Notes: generated by a model from the sequence alone, not told the origin. Counted from the first letter of the stretch, positions 9,670 through 21,298 are shown. The stretch is DNA of 64,000 nt from Pseudomonas sp. FP453 (GCF_030687495.1 NZ_CP117435.1:5026501-5090500), one strand, 5' to 3'. A program made the numbers and translations.

Positions 9670-11376
9670 ATGTACCAACACTTTATCGAAGGCCTGCAAC
9701 GCCTCGGCCGCGCGCTGATGCTGCCGATTGCGATCCTGCCCATCGCCGGCCTGCTGCTGCGCCTGGGCGACACCGACCTGCTGAACATCGCGGTGATGCA
9801 CGATGCGGGTCAGGCGATCTTCGCCAACCTGGCGCTGATCTTCGCCATCGGCATTGCCGTGGGCTTTGCCCGCGACAATAACGGCACGGCAGGGCTGGCC
9901 GGGGCGATTGGTTACCTGGTGATGATCTCCACCCTCAAGGTGATGGACACCACCATCAACATGGGCATGCTCGCCGGTATCGCCAGCGGCCTGATGGCGG
10001 GCGGGCTGTATAACCGCTTCAAGGACATCAAGCTGCCGGAGTACCTGGCGTTTTTTGGTGGGCGACGGTTTGTGCCGATTGTCACCGGGTTCAGCGCGGT
10101 CGGGCTGGGGGTGATCTTTGGCTTGATCTGGCCGCCGATCCAGCACGGCATCAATAGCTTTGGCGTGCTACTGATGGAAAGCGGCAGCCTCGGTGCGTTC
10201 GTGTTTGGCGTGTTCAACCGCCTGCTGATCGTTACCGGGCTGCACCATATCCTCAACAATATGGCGTGGTTTGTGTTTGGCAGCTTTACCGATCCGCTGA
10301 CTGGCGCAGTGGTGACCGGCGACCTCACGCGCTACTTCGCCGGCGACCCGAAAGGTGGCCAGTTCATGACCGGCATGTTCCCGGTGATGTTGTTCGGCCT
10401 GCCCGCGGCGTGCCTGGCGATGTACCGCAATGCGTTGCCGGAGCGCCGTAAAGTGATGGGCGGGATCTTCCTGTCCATGGCATTGACCTCGTTTCTGACC
10501 GGGGTGACCGAGCCGATTGAGTTCGCGTTCATGTTCCTCGCGCCGTTCCTGTATTTGATCCATGCGCTGCTCACCGGGCTGTCGATGGCGGTCACCAACC
10601 TGCTGAATATCCACCTCGGCTTTACCTTCTCCGGTGGGTTTATCGACATGGTGCTGGGTTGGGGCAAGTCCACCAATGGCTGGCTGGTGTTCCCGGTGGG
10701 GTTGGCGTACGCGCTGATTTATTACAGCGTTTTCAGCTACTGCATCCGCCGGTTCAATCTGAAGACACCGGGGCGTGAGGATATTCAGGTGGTGCAGGCC
10801 GAGGTGATGACCGATAACCAGCGGGCCAGCGCGTATATCCGCGCATTGGGTGGTGCTTCGAATCTGTTGAGTGTGGGCGCGTGCACGACGCGCCTGCGCC
10901 TGGACATGGTGGACCGCAACAAGGCGGTGGATGCAGAGTTGAAAGCGCTGGGCGCCATGGCCGTGGTTCGACCGGGCAATGGCGGAAGTTTGCAGGTCGT
11001 GGTCGGGCCGATGGCCGATAGCATTGCCGATGAGATTCGCTTGGCGATGCCTTCATTTGTTGCCAGTGCGCCGGTAACGGTTGTGCCTGTGGATAAGCCG
11101 GTCGTCGTGAATGTGCAGGAAGCCGAGAAATGGCTGAGTGCCTTGGGTGGCCGGGCAAATGTGCGGCAGCTGGAAGCCGTGGCGATAACGCGGTTGCGGG
11201 TGGAACTAGGGGATGATTCGGTACTGTCGGAGGCGGATCTGACCGCACTGGGTTGCCAAGGTGTGAGCCAGCTGGACAGCGGTGTTTGGCACTTGTTGAT
11301 TGGTGACAAGGCGTCGGGGTTGGGTGAAGCGTTGGAGCGGTTGGTCAGTGGCCGGCAGATTGGGGCTGGGGCTTAA
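9670..11376 (+). CDS. nagE: PTS GlcNAc permease EIICB with an extra Cys-less EIIB-like domain
   Basis: A 568-residue transporter. The EIIC membrane domain fills about residues 1-370 ([44 protein letters not shown]). It is followed by EIIB, with the phosphorylated Cys405 in [12 protein letters not shown] second EIIB-like domain at about residues 480-560 has Ala505 at that position ([11 protein letters not shown]). No EIIA is attached; that comes from the preceding fusion protein, 27 bp upstream. The C-B-B' order differs from the C-B-A order of E. coli NagE. Confidence 0.9.
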   Translation: MYQHFIEGLQRLGRALMLPIAILPIAGLLLRLGDTDLLNIAVMHDAGQAIFANLALIFAIGIAVGFARDNNGTAGLAGAIGYLVMISTLKVMDTTINMGMLAGIASGLMAGGLYNRFKDIKLPEYLAFFGGRRFVPIVTGFSAVGLGVIFGLIWPPIQHGINSFGVLLMESGSLGAFVFGVFNRLLIVTGLHHILNNMAWFVFGSFTDPLTGAVVTGDLTRYFAGDPKGGQFMTGMFPVMLFGLPAACLAMYRNALPERRKVMGGIFLSMALTSFLTGVTEPIEFAFMFLAPFLYLIHALLTGLSMAVTNLLNIHLGFTFSGGFIDMVLGWGKSTNGWLVFPVGLAYALIYYSVFSYCIRRFNLKTPGREDIQVVQAEVMTDNQRASAYIRALGGASNLLSVGACTTRLRLDMVDRNKAVDAELKALGAMAVVRPGNGGSLQVVVGPMADSIADEIRLAMPSFVASAPVTVVPVDKPVVVNVQEAEKWLSALGGRANVRQLEAVAITRLRVELGDDSVLSEADLTALGCQGVSQLDSGVWHLLIGDKASGLGEALERLVSGRQIGAGA

Positions 11377-11402
11377 CGCGTCAGTGCCTGGACCGGCCCC
11401 TT

Positions 11403-11475
11403 CGCGGGCAAGCCCGCTCCCACATTTTTGATCTGTGAATACATTCAAAACTGTGGGAGCTGGCTTGCCTGCGAT
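11403..11475. repeat. REP pair (REPIN), one G-type and one T-type arm
   Basis: Arms at 11403-11424 and 11452-11475 around a spacer containing TTTGATCTGTGAATACATTC, which recurs almost unchanged at 12097-12116 and inverted at 24305-24325. It sits just after the nagE stop and may protect or end the nag transcript. Confidence 0.9.
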
Positions 11476-11480
11476 TGGCC

Positions 11481-11759
11481 TTAACTGGCGACCGGAGTGT
11501 TGAGACCAGGAATCTCATTCAAGTCCAACACCCGATCCACCATCAACTGGATACCTTCAAGCATCCGGTGAATTGCCAGTGCGATGTCTCGCTGGGTACC
11601 GTCGACTTCAAAAGCCAAATGGCCCGTCAGCGCCTGCACTGAAGCAATATCCTGGGCGGCATTGGCGAGCAGGGTTTCGCTGTCGAGGCTGAGTCGTACG
11701 CTGAAGAGTTGGTCGGTGGGAAGAGAGTTGAATGGGGGATTTGGACTGTCTTTGATCAT
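11481..11759 (-). CDS. Small DUF6124-like protein
   Basis: A 92-residue soluble protein. The C-terminal half (LANAAQDIASVQALTGHLAFE, then RDIALAIHRMLEGIQLMVDR and VLD) resembles the small DUF6124/DUF3077-type proteins common in Pseudomonas, whose function is unknown. It is an all-helical candidate with no signal peptide or membrane segment. An AGGAG (11766-11770) precedes the ATG but can pair with a CTCCT 10 bases further upstream in the mRNA. The long structured leader upstream is described separately. Family placement is from memory of the pattern and is moderate. Confidence 0.6.
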   Translation of the reverse strand: MIKDSPNPPFNSLPTDQLFSVRLSLDSETLLANAAQDIASVQALTGHLAFEVDGTQRDIALAIHRMLEGIQLMVDRVLDLNEIPGLNTPVAS

Positions 11760-11765
11760 GGTAAA

Positions 11766-11785
11766 ACTCCTGAAAAAAATAGGAG
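11766..11785 (-). promoter_or_regulatory. Hairpin that can mask the Shine-Dalgarno site of the DUF6124-like gene
   Basis: In minus-strand mRNA the sequence reads CUCCU-AUUUUUUUCA-GGAG, so the AGGAG Shine-Dalgarno can pair with the CUCCU just upstream. The stem is only five pairs; function is inferred. Confidence 0.35.
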
Positions 11786-11794
11786 CTGCCTACA

Positions 11795-11905
11795 TCACTT
11801 GCAGATGATGGGAGGCAGCTGTGCGCGGGTCTGCAAGACCGAGTCAGGAGCAGCTCGGCAGACCCGAAGGTCTCCCACGCACAGCCACCACAAAATGATG
11901 ACCAT
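11795..11905 (-). CDS. Putative 36-residue leader peptide overlapping a strong nested hairpin
   Basis: An ORF of 36 codons begins at the ATG at 11905 and ends with TGA at 11795-11797. The peptide begins MVIILWWLCVGDLRVC and ends QLPPIICK. It overlaps a nested inverted repeat: GCTGTGCG (11818-11825) with CGCACAGC (11878-11885); CGGGTCTG with CAGACCCG inside; CCGAG with CTCGG innermost. There is no clear ribosome binding site; the -10 candidate lies so close that the mRNA would be nearly leaderless. Expression is unproven. The alternative is that only the RNA structure matters and the ORF is incidental. Confidence 0.35.
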   Translation of the reverse strand: MVIILWWLCVGDLRVCRAAPDSVLQTRAQLPPIICK

Positions 11906-11918
11906 GAAAAACGCCACG

Positions 11919-11945
11919 ATTATAGCGGCGCTTCTTAGCTCCCAA
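11919..11945 (-). promoter_or_regulatory. Candidate promoter of the DUF6124 leader transcript
   Basis: A perfect TATAAT reads on the minus strand at 11924-11919, with TTGGGA (11945-11940) 15 bases upstream. It points towards the leader ORF and the DUF6124-like gene. The rest of the stretch from 11946 to 12071 shows no gene or motif that I recognise. Confidence 0.45.
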
Positions 11946-12071
11946 CATGATTTCGGCAGGCTTGCAGTCCCGGTCGCTGAATTGGCAGCGACTGGCGAAG
12001 GTTAGTGAGGCAAGTTCCGAGGGACAACCTGAAAGGCATGTGGGAAAGATCTGAGGTGCCTGGGCTGACGC

Positions 12072-12146
12072 CATCGCGGGCAAGCCCGCTCCCACATTTT
12101 TGATCTGTGAATACATTCAAAATGTGGGAGCTGGCTTGCCTGCGAT
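12072..12146. repeat. REP pair (REPIN), G-type and T-type arms
   Basis: Arms at 12072-12096 and 12123-12146. Arm types, order and spacer are nearly the same as in the 11403-11475 element 660 bp away, which suggests a recent shared origin. Confidence 0.9.
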
Positions 12147-12163
12147 GAGGCCCTCACAGCCAA

Positions 12164-12205
12164 CAAAAAACCCGCCGACCAAACTGGCCCAGCGGGTTTC
12201 TTGTT
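12164..12205 (-). terminator. Rho-independent terminator of the NIF3-like gene
   Basis: Stem AAACCCGC (12168-12175) / GCGGGTTT (12192-12199); read on the minus strand it is followed by a T-run, 15 bp downstream of the NIF3-like stop. Confidence 0.75.
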
Positions 12206-12220
12206 TTTGCAGCGTACGAA

Positions 12221-12532
12221 TCAGAAATCCGCCAACTGCCACACTTCATAAGCCGGTGTCTCATACGGGTGGCTGAGTTTCAAAGCAGCCACGACAGCCA
12301 CGATCAACTCATCCGCCACCACCAGCTCCACCTTCCACTCTTCAACCACTTCAACCTGGCCCACCTGCCCGATAAACGGCTGGCTGCCGTCCATCGCGCG
12401 GAATTGGCCCTGGCCCAGCACTTGCCAGGCGCAGCTGTCGTAGTTGCCGATGCGCCCGCCGCCAGCTGCGAAGACGGCGGTTTTCACCGTCTCAACAAAG
12501 CTGTCGGGCACAAAGAAGGCGAGCTTGTACAC
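12221..12532 (-). CDS. NIF3/YqfO-like small protein
   Basis: A 103-residue protein that corresponds to the free-standing form of the domain inserted in NIF3/YqfO proteins. It has MYKLAFFVPDSFVETVKTAV at the start, GNYDSCAW in the middle and the signature HPYETPAYEVW near the end. Function is not established; structures of relatives suggest a PII-like ferredoxin fold. It ends the minus-strand unit that begins with purL, four bases after the purL stop. Confidence 0.75.
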   Translation of the reverse strand: MYKLAFFVPDSFVETVKTAVFAAGGGRIGNYDSCAWQVLGQGQFRAMDGSQPFIGQVGQVEVVEEWKVELVVADELIVAVVAALKLSHPYETPAYEVWQLADF

Positions 12533-12536
12533 CGTC

Positions 12537-15500
12537 TTAGTTCACCCACACGCGAGCGTTACGGAACATGCGCATCCACGCGCCGTCTTCGTTCCACTCT
12601 TCCGGGCGCCACGAGTTCTGCACGGCGCGGAACACGCGCTCCGGGTGCGGCATCATGATGGTGACGCGACCGTCGCGGCTGGTGAGGCCGGTGATCCCGC
12701 GCGGCGAGCCGTTCGGGTTGGCCGGGTAGGTCTCGGTGACCTTGCCGTGGTTGTCGACGAAACGCATGGCCACGCAACCGGACAGGTCGGCTTCGAGCAA
12801 CGCTTCTTCGCTTGCGAACTCGGCATGGCCTTCACCGTGGGCGATGGCGATTGGCATGCGCGAACCGGCCATGCCTTGCAGGAAGATCGAGTTGGATTCC
12901 TGCACCTGCACCATGGCGACACGGGCTTCGAACTGCTCGGAACGGTTGCGCACAAAGTGCGGCCAGAACTCGCTGCCCGGAATCAGTTCGCTGAGGTTGG
13001 ACATCATCTGGCAACCGTTGCACACACCCAGGGTGAAGCTGTCGTTGCGCTCGAAGAAGCCTTGGAATGCATCGCGGGCACGGCTGTTGAACAGCGCCGA
13101 CTTGGCCCAGCCTTCACCGGCACCCAGCACGTCGCCGTAGGAGAAACCACCGCAGGCCACCAGGCCTTTGTACTCGTTGAGGTCAACGCGACCGGCGAGG
13201 ATGTCGCTCATGTGCACGTCGATCGCGTTGAAACCGGCACGGTCGAACGCAGCCGCCATTTCCACCTGGCCGTTGACGCCCTGCTCACGCAGTACGGCAA
13301 CTTGTGGGCGGATGCCTTTCTTGATGTAAGGCGCGGCGATGTCCTGGTTGACGTCGAAGCTGAGCTTGGTGCTCAGGCCCGGGTTGTCTTCTTCCAGGAT
13401 CACGTCGAATTCCTGCTCGGCGCACTCCACGTTGTCGCGCAGACGCTGGATCTGGTAGCTGGTCTCGGCCCACTGGCGTTGCAGCAGACGGCGTTGGCCG
13501 GCAAACACGGTGTCGCCATTGAACGAGATGTTGATTTCGCCGTTGTTGATCGGCTGGCCGATCACTGCCACGCAGTCGTCCAGGCCGGCAGCGCTGAACT
13601 GTGCAAGTACGTCTGGGGTAGCGTCCTGGCGAACCTGGATCACCGCCCCCAACTCTTCGTTGAACAGGATGCCGTTGATCTCGGATGCATCCTCGGCAAC
13701 GCTGTCGAGCACGATGTTCAGGCCGCAGTGACCGGCGAAGGCCATCTCGACCACGCTGGTCAGCAAACCACCGTCGGAACGGTCGTGGTAAGCCAGCAGG
13801 TGGCCGTCGGCGTTGAGGCCCTGGATCACGGCGAAGAAGGCCTTGAGGTCTTCAGCGTCATCGACGTCCGGTGCCTGGCTGCCGAGCTTGCCATGGGTTT
13901 GCGCGAGGATCGACGCGCCCATGCGGTTCTGGCCACGGCCCAGGTCGATCAGGATCAGGTCGGTGGTGCCCTTGTCCATGCGCAGTTGCGGGGTCAGGGT
14001 CTGGCGGATGTCGGTGACCGGCGCGAAACCGGTGACGATCAGCGACAGCGGCGAGGTCACGCTCTTGTCGGTGCCGTCTTCGTTCCAACGGGTGGCCATG
14101 GACATGGAGTCCTTGCCCACCGGAATGGTGATCCCCAGCTCCGGGCACAGTTCCATGCCGACCGCTTTGACGGTGTCGTACAGGCGCGCATCTTCACCCG
14201 GGTGACCGGCAGCGGACATCCAGTTGGCCGACAGTTTGATGTCGGACAATTTACCGATACGCGACGCCGCGATGTTGGTGAGGGTTTCACCAATGGCCAT
14301 GCGGCCCGACGCCGGGGCGTCCAGCAGGGCCAGCGGCGTACGCTCGCCCATGGCCATGGCTTCACCGGTGTAGACGTCGAAGCTGGTGGCGGTGACGGCA
14401 ACGTCGGCCACCGGCACCTGCCACGGGCCGACCATTTGGTCACGGGCCACCAGGCCGGTGATGGTGCGGTCGCCGATGGTAATCAGGAAGCTTTTGCTCG
14501 CCACGGCCGGGTGGTGCAGCACACGTTCGATGCTGTCGGCCAGTTCCAGCTTGCTTGGGTCGAAGTCATCGCCCAGCTCGGCTTCACGTACCGCCGAACG
14601 GTGCATGCGCGGGGCTTTGCCCAGCAGCACTTCCAGCGGCATGTCCACCGGGCTGTTGCCGAAGTGGCTGTCGGTGACGGTCAGCTGTGGCTCGGCAGTG
14701 GCTTCGCCGACCACGGCGAACGGGCAGCGCTCGCGTTCGCAGATGGCCTGGAAGCGTGCGAAGTCTTCAGCGCCGACTGCCAGTACGTAACGTTCCTGGG
14801 ATTCGTTGCTCCAGATTTCGTGCGGGGCCATGCCCGGCTCGTCGTTTGGAATGTTGCGCAGTTCGAAACGGCCACCGCGGTCGCCATCGTTGACCAGTTC
14901 CGGGAAGGCGTTGGACAAACCACCCGCGCCGACGTCGTGGATAAAGCTGATCGGGTTCTTGTCACCCAACTGCCAGCAACGGTCGATGACTTCCTGGCAG
15001 CGACGCTCCATCTCTGGGTTTTCGCGCTGTACGGAAGCGAAGTCCAGGTCTGCCGAGCTGGTGCCGGTGGCCATGGAGGAAGCCGCGCCGCCGCCCAGGC
15101 CGATCAACATCGCCGGGCCGCCGAGGACGATCAGCTTGGAGCCGACCAGGATCTCGCCTTTCTTGACGTGTTCTTCACGGATGTTGCCCATGCCGCCGGC
15201 CAACATGATCGGCTTGTGGTAGCCGCGCACTTCATCGCCACGGGGGGTGGTGATGGACTGCTCGAACGTACGGAAGTAGCCGGTGAGGGCCGGACGACCG
15301 AACTCGTTGTTGAACGCAGCGCCGCCCAGCGGGCCTTCGATCATGATGTCCAGCGCAGTCACGATGCGCTCAGGCTTGCCGTACGGCACTTCCCACGGCT
15401 GTTCGAAGCCCGGGATCTGCAGGTTGGACACGGTGAAACCGGTCAGGCCCGCCTTTGGCTTGGCGCCACGGCCGGTAGCGCCTTCGTCGCGGATCTCGCC

Positions 15501-16433
15501 GCCCGAACCGGTGGCTGCGCCCGGGAACGGGGCAATCGCGGTTGGGTGGTTGTGGGTCTCGACCTTCATCAGGATGTGCACCGGCTCCTGCACCGCGCCG
15601 TACTGGCGGGTCTCAGGGTCCGGGAAGAAACGGCCGGCGACGGAGCCGACGATGACCGAGGCGTTGTCCTTATAAGCCGACAGAACGCCTTCGCTGTGCA
15701 TCACGTAGGTGTTCTTGATCATGCCGAACAGGCTTTTTTCCTGGCTTTCGCCGTCGATGTCCCAACTGGCGTTGAAGATCTTGTGACGGCAGTGCTCGGA
15801 GTTGGCCTGGGCGAACATCATCAGTTCGATGTCGTGCGGGTTGCGCTGCAAGCCGTTGAAGGCGTTGACCAGGTAGTCGATCTCGTCGTCGGCCAGGGCC
15901 AGGCCCAACTCGGTGTTGGCCTTCTCGAGGGCGGCGCGACCGCCGCCGAGCACGTCAATCGCGGTCAGCGGCTTGGGCTCGGCGTGGCTGAACAGGCCGG
16001 CAGCCTGTTCCAGCTGGCTGACGATGATCTGGGTCATGCGGTCGTGCAGGCTGCTGGCGATCAGCTCGGCTTCGGCATCGCTGAACTGGCCAGCGACATA
16101 GAAGGCGATACCGCGTTCCAGGCGCTGGATGCTCGAAAGTCCGCAGTTGCGGGCGATATCGCTGGCCTTGCTCGACCAGGGCGAGATGGTGCCGAACCGT
16201 GGCAGAACCAGGAACAAGCGGCCGGTCGGCTCTTGAACGGGAACGCTTGGGCCGTACTTCAGAAGGCGTGCCAGCACTTGCTGTTCGTCGGCGGTCAAGA
16301 CGCCGGTGGTTTCGGCGAAGTGAGCAAATTCAGCATACAGGCCTGTAACCGCTGGAACCTTCTGGCTCAGTTGTTCAAGGAGTTTGCTGTGGCGAAAGGC
16401 AGAAAGGGCAGGAGCGCCGCGCAGGATCAACAT
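12537..16433 (-). CDS. purL: Phosphoribosylformylglycinamidine synthase
   Basis: A 1298-residue single-chain FGAM synthase that converts FGAR, glutamine and ATP to FGAM in purine synthesis. The length is that of the large gammaproteobacterial form. The N-terminal and AIRS-like synthase domains contain [35 protein letters not shown] and [19 protein letters not shown]. The C-terminal class I glutaminase has [19 protein letters not shown], the nucleophile in [13 protein letters not shown], and HGEGHAEF. The frame is clean throughout, despite a 1347-codon antisense shadow. Confidence 0.98.
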   Translation of the reverse strand: MLILRGAPALSAFRHSKLLEQLSQKVPAVTGLYAEFAHFAETTGVLTADEQQVLARLLKYGPSVPVQEPTGRLFLVLPRFGTISPWSSKASDIARNCGLSSIQRLERGIAFYVAGQFSDAEAELIASSLHDRMTQIIVSQLEQAAGLFSHAEPKPLTAIDVLGGGRAALEKANTELGLALADDEIDYLVNAFNGLQRNPHDIELMMFAQANSEHCRHKIFNASWDIDGESQEKSLFGMIKNTYVMHSEGVLSAYKDNASVIVGSVAGRFFPDPETRQYGAVQEPVHILMKVETHNHPTAIAPFPGAATGSGGEIRDEGATGRGAKPKAGLTGFTVSNLQIPGFEQPWEVPYGKPERIVTALDIMIEGPLGGAAFNNEFGRPALTGYFRTFEQSITTPRGDEVRGYHKPIMLAGGMGNIREEHVKKGEILVGSKLIVLGGPAMLIGLGGGAASSMATGTSSADLDFASVQRENPEMERRCQEVIDRCWQLGDKNPISFIHDVGAGGLSNAFPELVNDGDRGGRFELRNIPNDEPGMAPHEIWSNESQERYVLAVGAEDFARFQAICERERCPFAVVGEATAEPQLTVTDSHFGNSPVDMPLEVLLGKAPRMHRSAVREAELGDDFDPSKLELADSIERVLHHPAVASKSFLITIGDRTITGLVARDQMVGPWQVPVADVAVTATSFDVYTGEAMAMGERTPLALLDAPASGRMAIGETLTNIAASRIGKLSDIKLSANWMSAAGHPGEDARLYDTVKAVGMELCPELGITIPVGKDSMSMATRWNEDGTDKSVTSPLSLIVTGFAPVTDIRQTLTPQLRMDKGTTDLILIDLGRGQNRMGASILAQTHGKLGSQAPDVDDAEDLKAFFAVIQGLNADGHLLAYHDRSDGGLLTSVVEMAFAGHCGLNIVLDSVAEDASEINGILFNEELGAVIQVRQDATPDVLAQFSAAGLDDCVAVIGQPINNGEINISFNGDTVFAGQRRLLQRQWAETSYQIQRLRDNVECAEQEFDVILEEDNPGLSTKLSFDVNQDIAAPYIKKGIRPQVAVLREQGVNGQVEMAAAFDRAGFNAIDVHMSDILAGRVDLNEYKGLVACGGFSYGDVLGAGEGWAKSALFNSRARDAFQGFFERNDSFTLGVCNGCQMMSNLSELIPGSEFWPHFVRNRSEQFEARVAMVQVQESNSIFLQGMAGSRMPIAIAHGEGHAEFASEEALLEADLSGCVAMRFVDNHGKVTETYPANPNGSPRGITGLTSRDGRVTIMMPHPERVFRAVQNSWRPEEWNEDGAWMRMFRNARVWVN

Positions 16434-16482
16434 CTTCGGGACAGCCTCGGGAAGGGGTGTGCTTTGAGGCCGTGCATTCTAG

Positions 16483-18180
<1,698 letters not shown>

Positions 18181-18197
18181 GAACACCACCAGCCCCA

Positions 18198-18303
18198 TGT
18201 GGGAGCGGGCTTGTGTGGGAGCTGGCTTGCCTGCGATAGCGGTGGGGCAGTCGCCACATGAGCTGTCTGATCCACCGCTATCGCGGGCAAGCCCGCTCCC
18301 ACA
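18198..18303. repeat. REP cluster with a truncated copy joined to a full pair
   Basis: A partial G-type REP (18198-18212) is directly abutted by a complete T-type arm (18214-18237), and an inverted G-type arm follows (18280-18303). Confidence 0.9.
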
Positions 18304-18321
18304 GTTTGATCTGCATTTGGT

Positions 18322-18600
18322 TTAGAGGCCGGTGAGCAGGTGCACCACGCCGCCCGTCAACACCATCACCCCCGGCACACCGGCCGCCTTCAAAGCCTGT
18401 TCATCCAATCGAGTTGCATCCTGCAACTGCACCCTCACCCGCGTCAGCGCCACGCGCTGCTGCGACTTGAGGTTCTCCGCGCCACCCAATGCCTTCACCA
18501 CCTCAGCCGACAACAACCCCGGCGCTGCCACCGTCTCGGCCACCAGATCCGGGGTCAGGGCCTTCCAGAACGCCCGCTGCAATTTCTCGAACATGCTCAA
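18322..18600 (-). CDS. Free-standing PTS EIIB-like protein lacking the phosphorylated Cys
   Basis: A 92-residue protein with the EIIB glucose-family pattern: VVKALGGAENLKSQQRVALTR, then VRVQL and a C-terminal GGVVHLLTG. Position 51, where EIIB proteins have the phosphoryl-accepting Cys (CxTR), is Ala. It therefore should not carry phosphate. Closest in this window is the second EIIB-like domain of NagE, which also has Ala. Its start overlaps the end of the EIIA-HPr-EI fusion by four bases (ATGA), so the two are translationally coupled at the end of the tre operon. The role is unknown: docking, regulation or a vestige are all possible. Confidence 0.75.
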   Translation of the reverse strand: MSMFEKLQRAFWKALTPDLVAETVAAPGLLSAEVVKALGGAENLKSQQRVALTRVRVQLQDATRLDEQALKAAGVPGVMVLTGGVVHLLTGL

Positions 18601-21113
18601 AGCTCCACGACAGGTGAGGTTTCAACGGTAGCCGCGTGATACTGGCGCAATGCTTCACGCACGTGCGCGGCTTCTTCCAGGCCCAGCACCTGGCGGGCGA
18701 TGATCTGGCAGTCGGCCAGGTCCAGCTCGCGCACGGTGGCCTTGATGGTGGGGATCAACGGCACGCTGACCGACAACTCATCCACCCCCAGCCCGAGCAA
18801 CACCGGCACCGCCAGCGCTTCGGAGGCCAACGCGCCACACACACCGACCCACTTGCCATGGGCATGGGCGGCCTTGACCGTGGTGGCGATCAGGCGCAGC
18901 ACCGCCGGGTGAAAGCTGTCGGCCTGGCTGGCCAGGCGCGGATGGTCGCGGTCCATCGCCAGGGTGTATTGGGTCAGGTCATTGGTGCCGATGGAGAAGA
19001 AATCCACATGGGGCGCGAACACATCCGCCATCAGTGCGGCGGACGGGACTTCGATCATGATGCCCAGCTTGGGCAGCTCGGTGAGCCCGAGCGCCAGCGC
19101 TTCCTCCTGAAGAATAGCGCGGGCCTGGTGCAGCTCGGACAGCAGGCTGACCATCGGCAACATGATGTGCAGACGCGCAAAACCGGCGCTGGCGAGGATC
19201 GCGCGGAACTGTTCGCGCAACAGTTGCGGGCGCTCCAGGCACAGGCGAATGCCGCGCAGGCCAAGGAAGGGGTTGGTCTCGGCGTCCATCGGCACATAGG
19301 CCAGCGGCTTGTCGCCGCCGACGTCCAGGGTGCGCACCACCAGATTGCGCTCGCTGCCCAGGGCACGGGCGATATCGGTGTAGGTGGCCGCTTGTTCTTC
19401 GGGGCTTGGCGCGCGGTTGCGGTCCAGGTAGAGGAATTCGGACCGCAGCAGGCCGACGCCCTCGCCGCCCAACGTCAACGACTGCTCGACTTCTTGCAGC
19501 GAGGCGACGTTGGCGCTGACGTCGACGTGATGACCATCGCGGGTCGTCGCCGGCAAAGCCGCCTGCGCCACCTCGCGTTGACGTCGCAGAACCTGCTGTT
19601 GACGGGCCGTTTCCAGCTGTTCGATTTCCGCCAGGTCGGGGTCCAGGCGCAGTTCGCCTTTGTCGGCGTCCAGCAGCACTTGCTTGCCATTGGCCAGTGC
19701 CAACACCTGCACCGGCACGCCGCAAATGGCCGGCAAGCCCAGGGCCCGCGCGAGGATCGCGACATGGCTGGTGGCCCCGCCACCGACGGTGGCAAAACCC
19801 AGGACCTTGCGCGTGTCGAGGCTGGCGGTTTGCGACGGCGTGAGTTGTTCGGCGATCAGGATCGCACGCTCCGGCAAGTCCCAGGCGCTGTCTTGAACGC
19901 CAAGGATCAGCTTGAGCACGCGCTGGCCGACGTCGGCCAAGTCCGCCGCGCGTTCGGCGATCAGTGCATTGCCCAGGCCCTGGAACAGTTTGACGGTGGC
20001 GAGCGTGGCGCTGTTCCAGGCAAAGGCGGCGCTCTTGCCTTGCGCCAGCAGGTCGTGGGCGTGTTCCAGTAAGGTCGGGTCTTCGAGCAATTCCTGGTGA
20101 GCGCGGAAAATCTGCGCCTGGGCGCTGCCGCTGGCCTTGTCTTGCAAGGCTTGCAGCGCTTCGCTTGCCGCCAGCAGGCCGCGCTGCAAAGCGCCACGCT
20201 CAGCCGATTCACCGCTGCCCGGTTCCGTGATGTTCAACGCGGGCTCGGTCACTTGCACCACTTGGCCAAACGCCGAGCCAGGCGATGCGCACACGCCGCG
20301 CAATAACGTCGACGACGATACCGACTCAATCACTTCAACCGGTGCCGCGACCGTCTCGCCGCAACCGTCAGCCAGCAACGCCACCAATGCCTTGATCGCG
20401 GCCTCGGCGTCCGCTCCCGCCGCGCTCACTTGCAAGGTGTCGCCGTGCACGGTCTGCAGCGCCATGATCGCCACCAGCGACTTGGCATTGGCACTCTGGG
20501 TTTGCTTGTGCAGGTAGATGCTCGCGTTGAACCCCTTGGCCGCCTGGGCCAGCACCGCGGCCGGACGTGCGTGCAGGCCGTTGGCGTTGGGCAAGGTCAG
20601 CGGCTTGGAGAACAGCGCATCGCCCTCCTCCTCATCCCCTGCGTCAACCGCCGCGCCTGGGAATAACTGCATCAATGGCTGGCCGACCTCGACCAGACCG
20701 TTCGCCAGCAAGGTAAACGGCTCGCCGCTGACCACCAGCATCAGGGTCAGCAAACTGCGCGCATGCAGCGCCACGTAGTCGGCATCGAATTCGATCAGCG
20801 CTTGCCCGGCCTCCACCTGCTGGCCTTCCTGCACCAAGCGGGTGAAGCCTTTGCCGGCGAGGTTCACGGTGTCCAGGCCGATATGCAGCAGCACCTGCAC
20901 GCCGTGGTCGTTGGTGATGCTGACGGCATGCCCACTGTCCTGGATATTGCTGATCACCCCGGCCAACGGCGCGCAGAGGGTCTGCGAGGTCGGGTCGATG
21001 CACAGGCCGTCGCCGATCAGGCGGCTGGCGAATACCGGGTCGGGCACCGAGTCCAGCGCCAGCAGCACACCGGACAAGGGTGCCAGCAGTTCCAGGGGGT
21101 TGGATGGGGTCAT
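18597..21113 (-). CDS. PTS fusion EIIA-HPr-EI of the trehalose system
   Basis: An 838-residue multiphosphoryl transfer protein. Domains in order: EIIA of the glucose type (H77 in VQVLLHIGLDTVNL), HPr (GLHARPAAVLAQA), and enzyme I (GGGATSHVAILARALG, LLRSEFLYLDRNRAPS, RTLDVGGDKPLAYV, EVPSAALMADVFAPHVDFFS, and the acceptor Cys in [12 protein letters not shown]). It would pass phosphate from PEP to the EIIB of TreB, which has no EIIA of its own. Unlike the nag paralogue the frame is intact. It lies fourth of five genes in the minus-strand tre operon. Confidence 0.92.
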   Translation of the reverse strand: MTPSNPLELLAPLSGVLLALDSVPDPVFASRLIGDGLCIDPTSQTLCAPLAGVISNIQDSGHAVSITNDHGVQVLLHIGLDTVNLAGKGFTRLVQEGQQVEAGQALIEFDADYVALHARSLLTLMLVVSGEPFTLLANGLVEVGQPLMQLFPGAAVDAGDEEEGDALFSKPLTLPNANGLHARPAAVLAQAAKGFNASIYLHKQTQSANAKSLVAIMALQTVHGDTLQVSAAGADAEAAIKALVALLADGCGETVAAPVEVIESVSSSTLLRGVCASPGSAFGQVVQVTEPALNITEPGSGESAERGALQRGLLAASEALQALQDKASGSAQAQIFRAHQELLEDPTLLEHAHDLLAQGKSAAFAWNSATLATVKLFQGLGNALIAERAADLADVGQRVLKLILGVQDSAWDLPERAILIAEQLTPSQTASLDTRKVLGFATVGGGATSHVAILARALGLPAICGVPVQVLALANGKQVLLDADKGELRLDPDLAEIEQLETARQQQVLRRQREVAQAALPATTRDGHHVDVSANVASLQEVEQSLTLGGEGVGLLRSEFLYLDRNRAPSPEEQAATYTDIARALGSERNLVVRTLDVGGDKPLAYVPMDAETNPFLGLRGIRLCLERPQLLREQFRAILASAGFARLHIMLPMVSLLSELHQARAILQEEALALGLTELPKLGIMIEVPSAALMADVFAPHVDFFSIGTNDLTQYTLAMDRDHPRLASQADSFHPAVLRLIATTVKAAHAHGKWVGVCGALASEALAVPVLLGLGVDELSVSVPLIPTIKATVRELDLADCQIIARQVLGLEEAAHVREALRQYHAATVETSPVVEL

Positions 21114-21183
21114 GACTTCACCTGTTGTTGTGTTCTGTAAAAATCATAGGGTGGAAACATATTTCAGATTCAGCGAGGGCCCC

Positions 21184-21273
21184 TGTGGGAGCCGGGCTTG
21201 CCCGCGATAGCGGTACATCAGACAAAACACTGCTGGCTGACACACCGCCATCGCGGGCAAGCCCGCTCCCACA
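21184..21273. repeat. REP pair (REPIN), G-type arms
   Basis: Arms at 21184-21208 (with one extra C in the stem) and 21249-21273, located between the porin gene and the PTS fusion gene inside the tre operon. Confidence 0.9.
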
Positions 21274-21298
21274 TAAAGCTCATCCACTTGAATCCGCG

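Noticed and set aside
11844..12120. Small minus-strand frames starting MYSQIKNVGAGLPA or MNVFTDQKCGSGLARD
   Set aside because: These are translations of REP sequence, which recur at every REPIN and are not genes.
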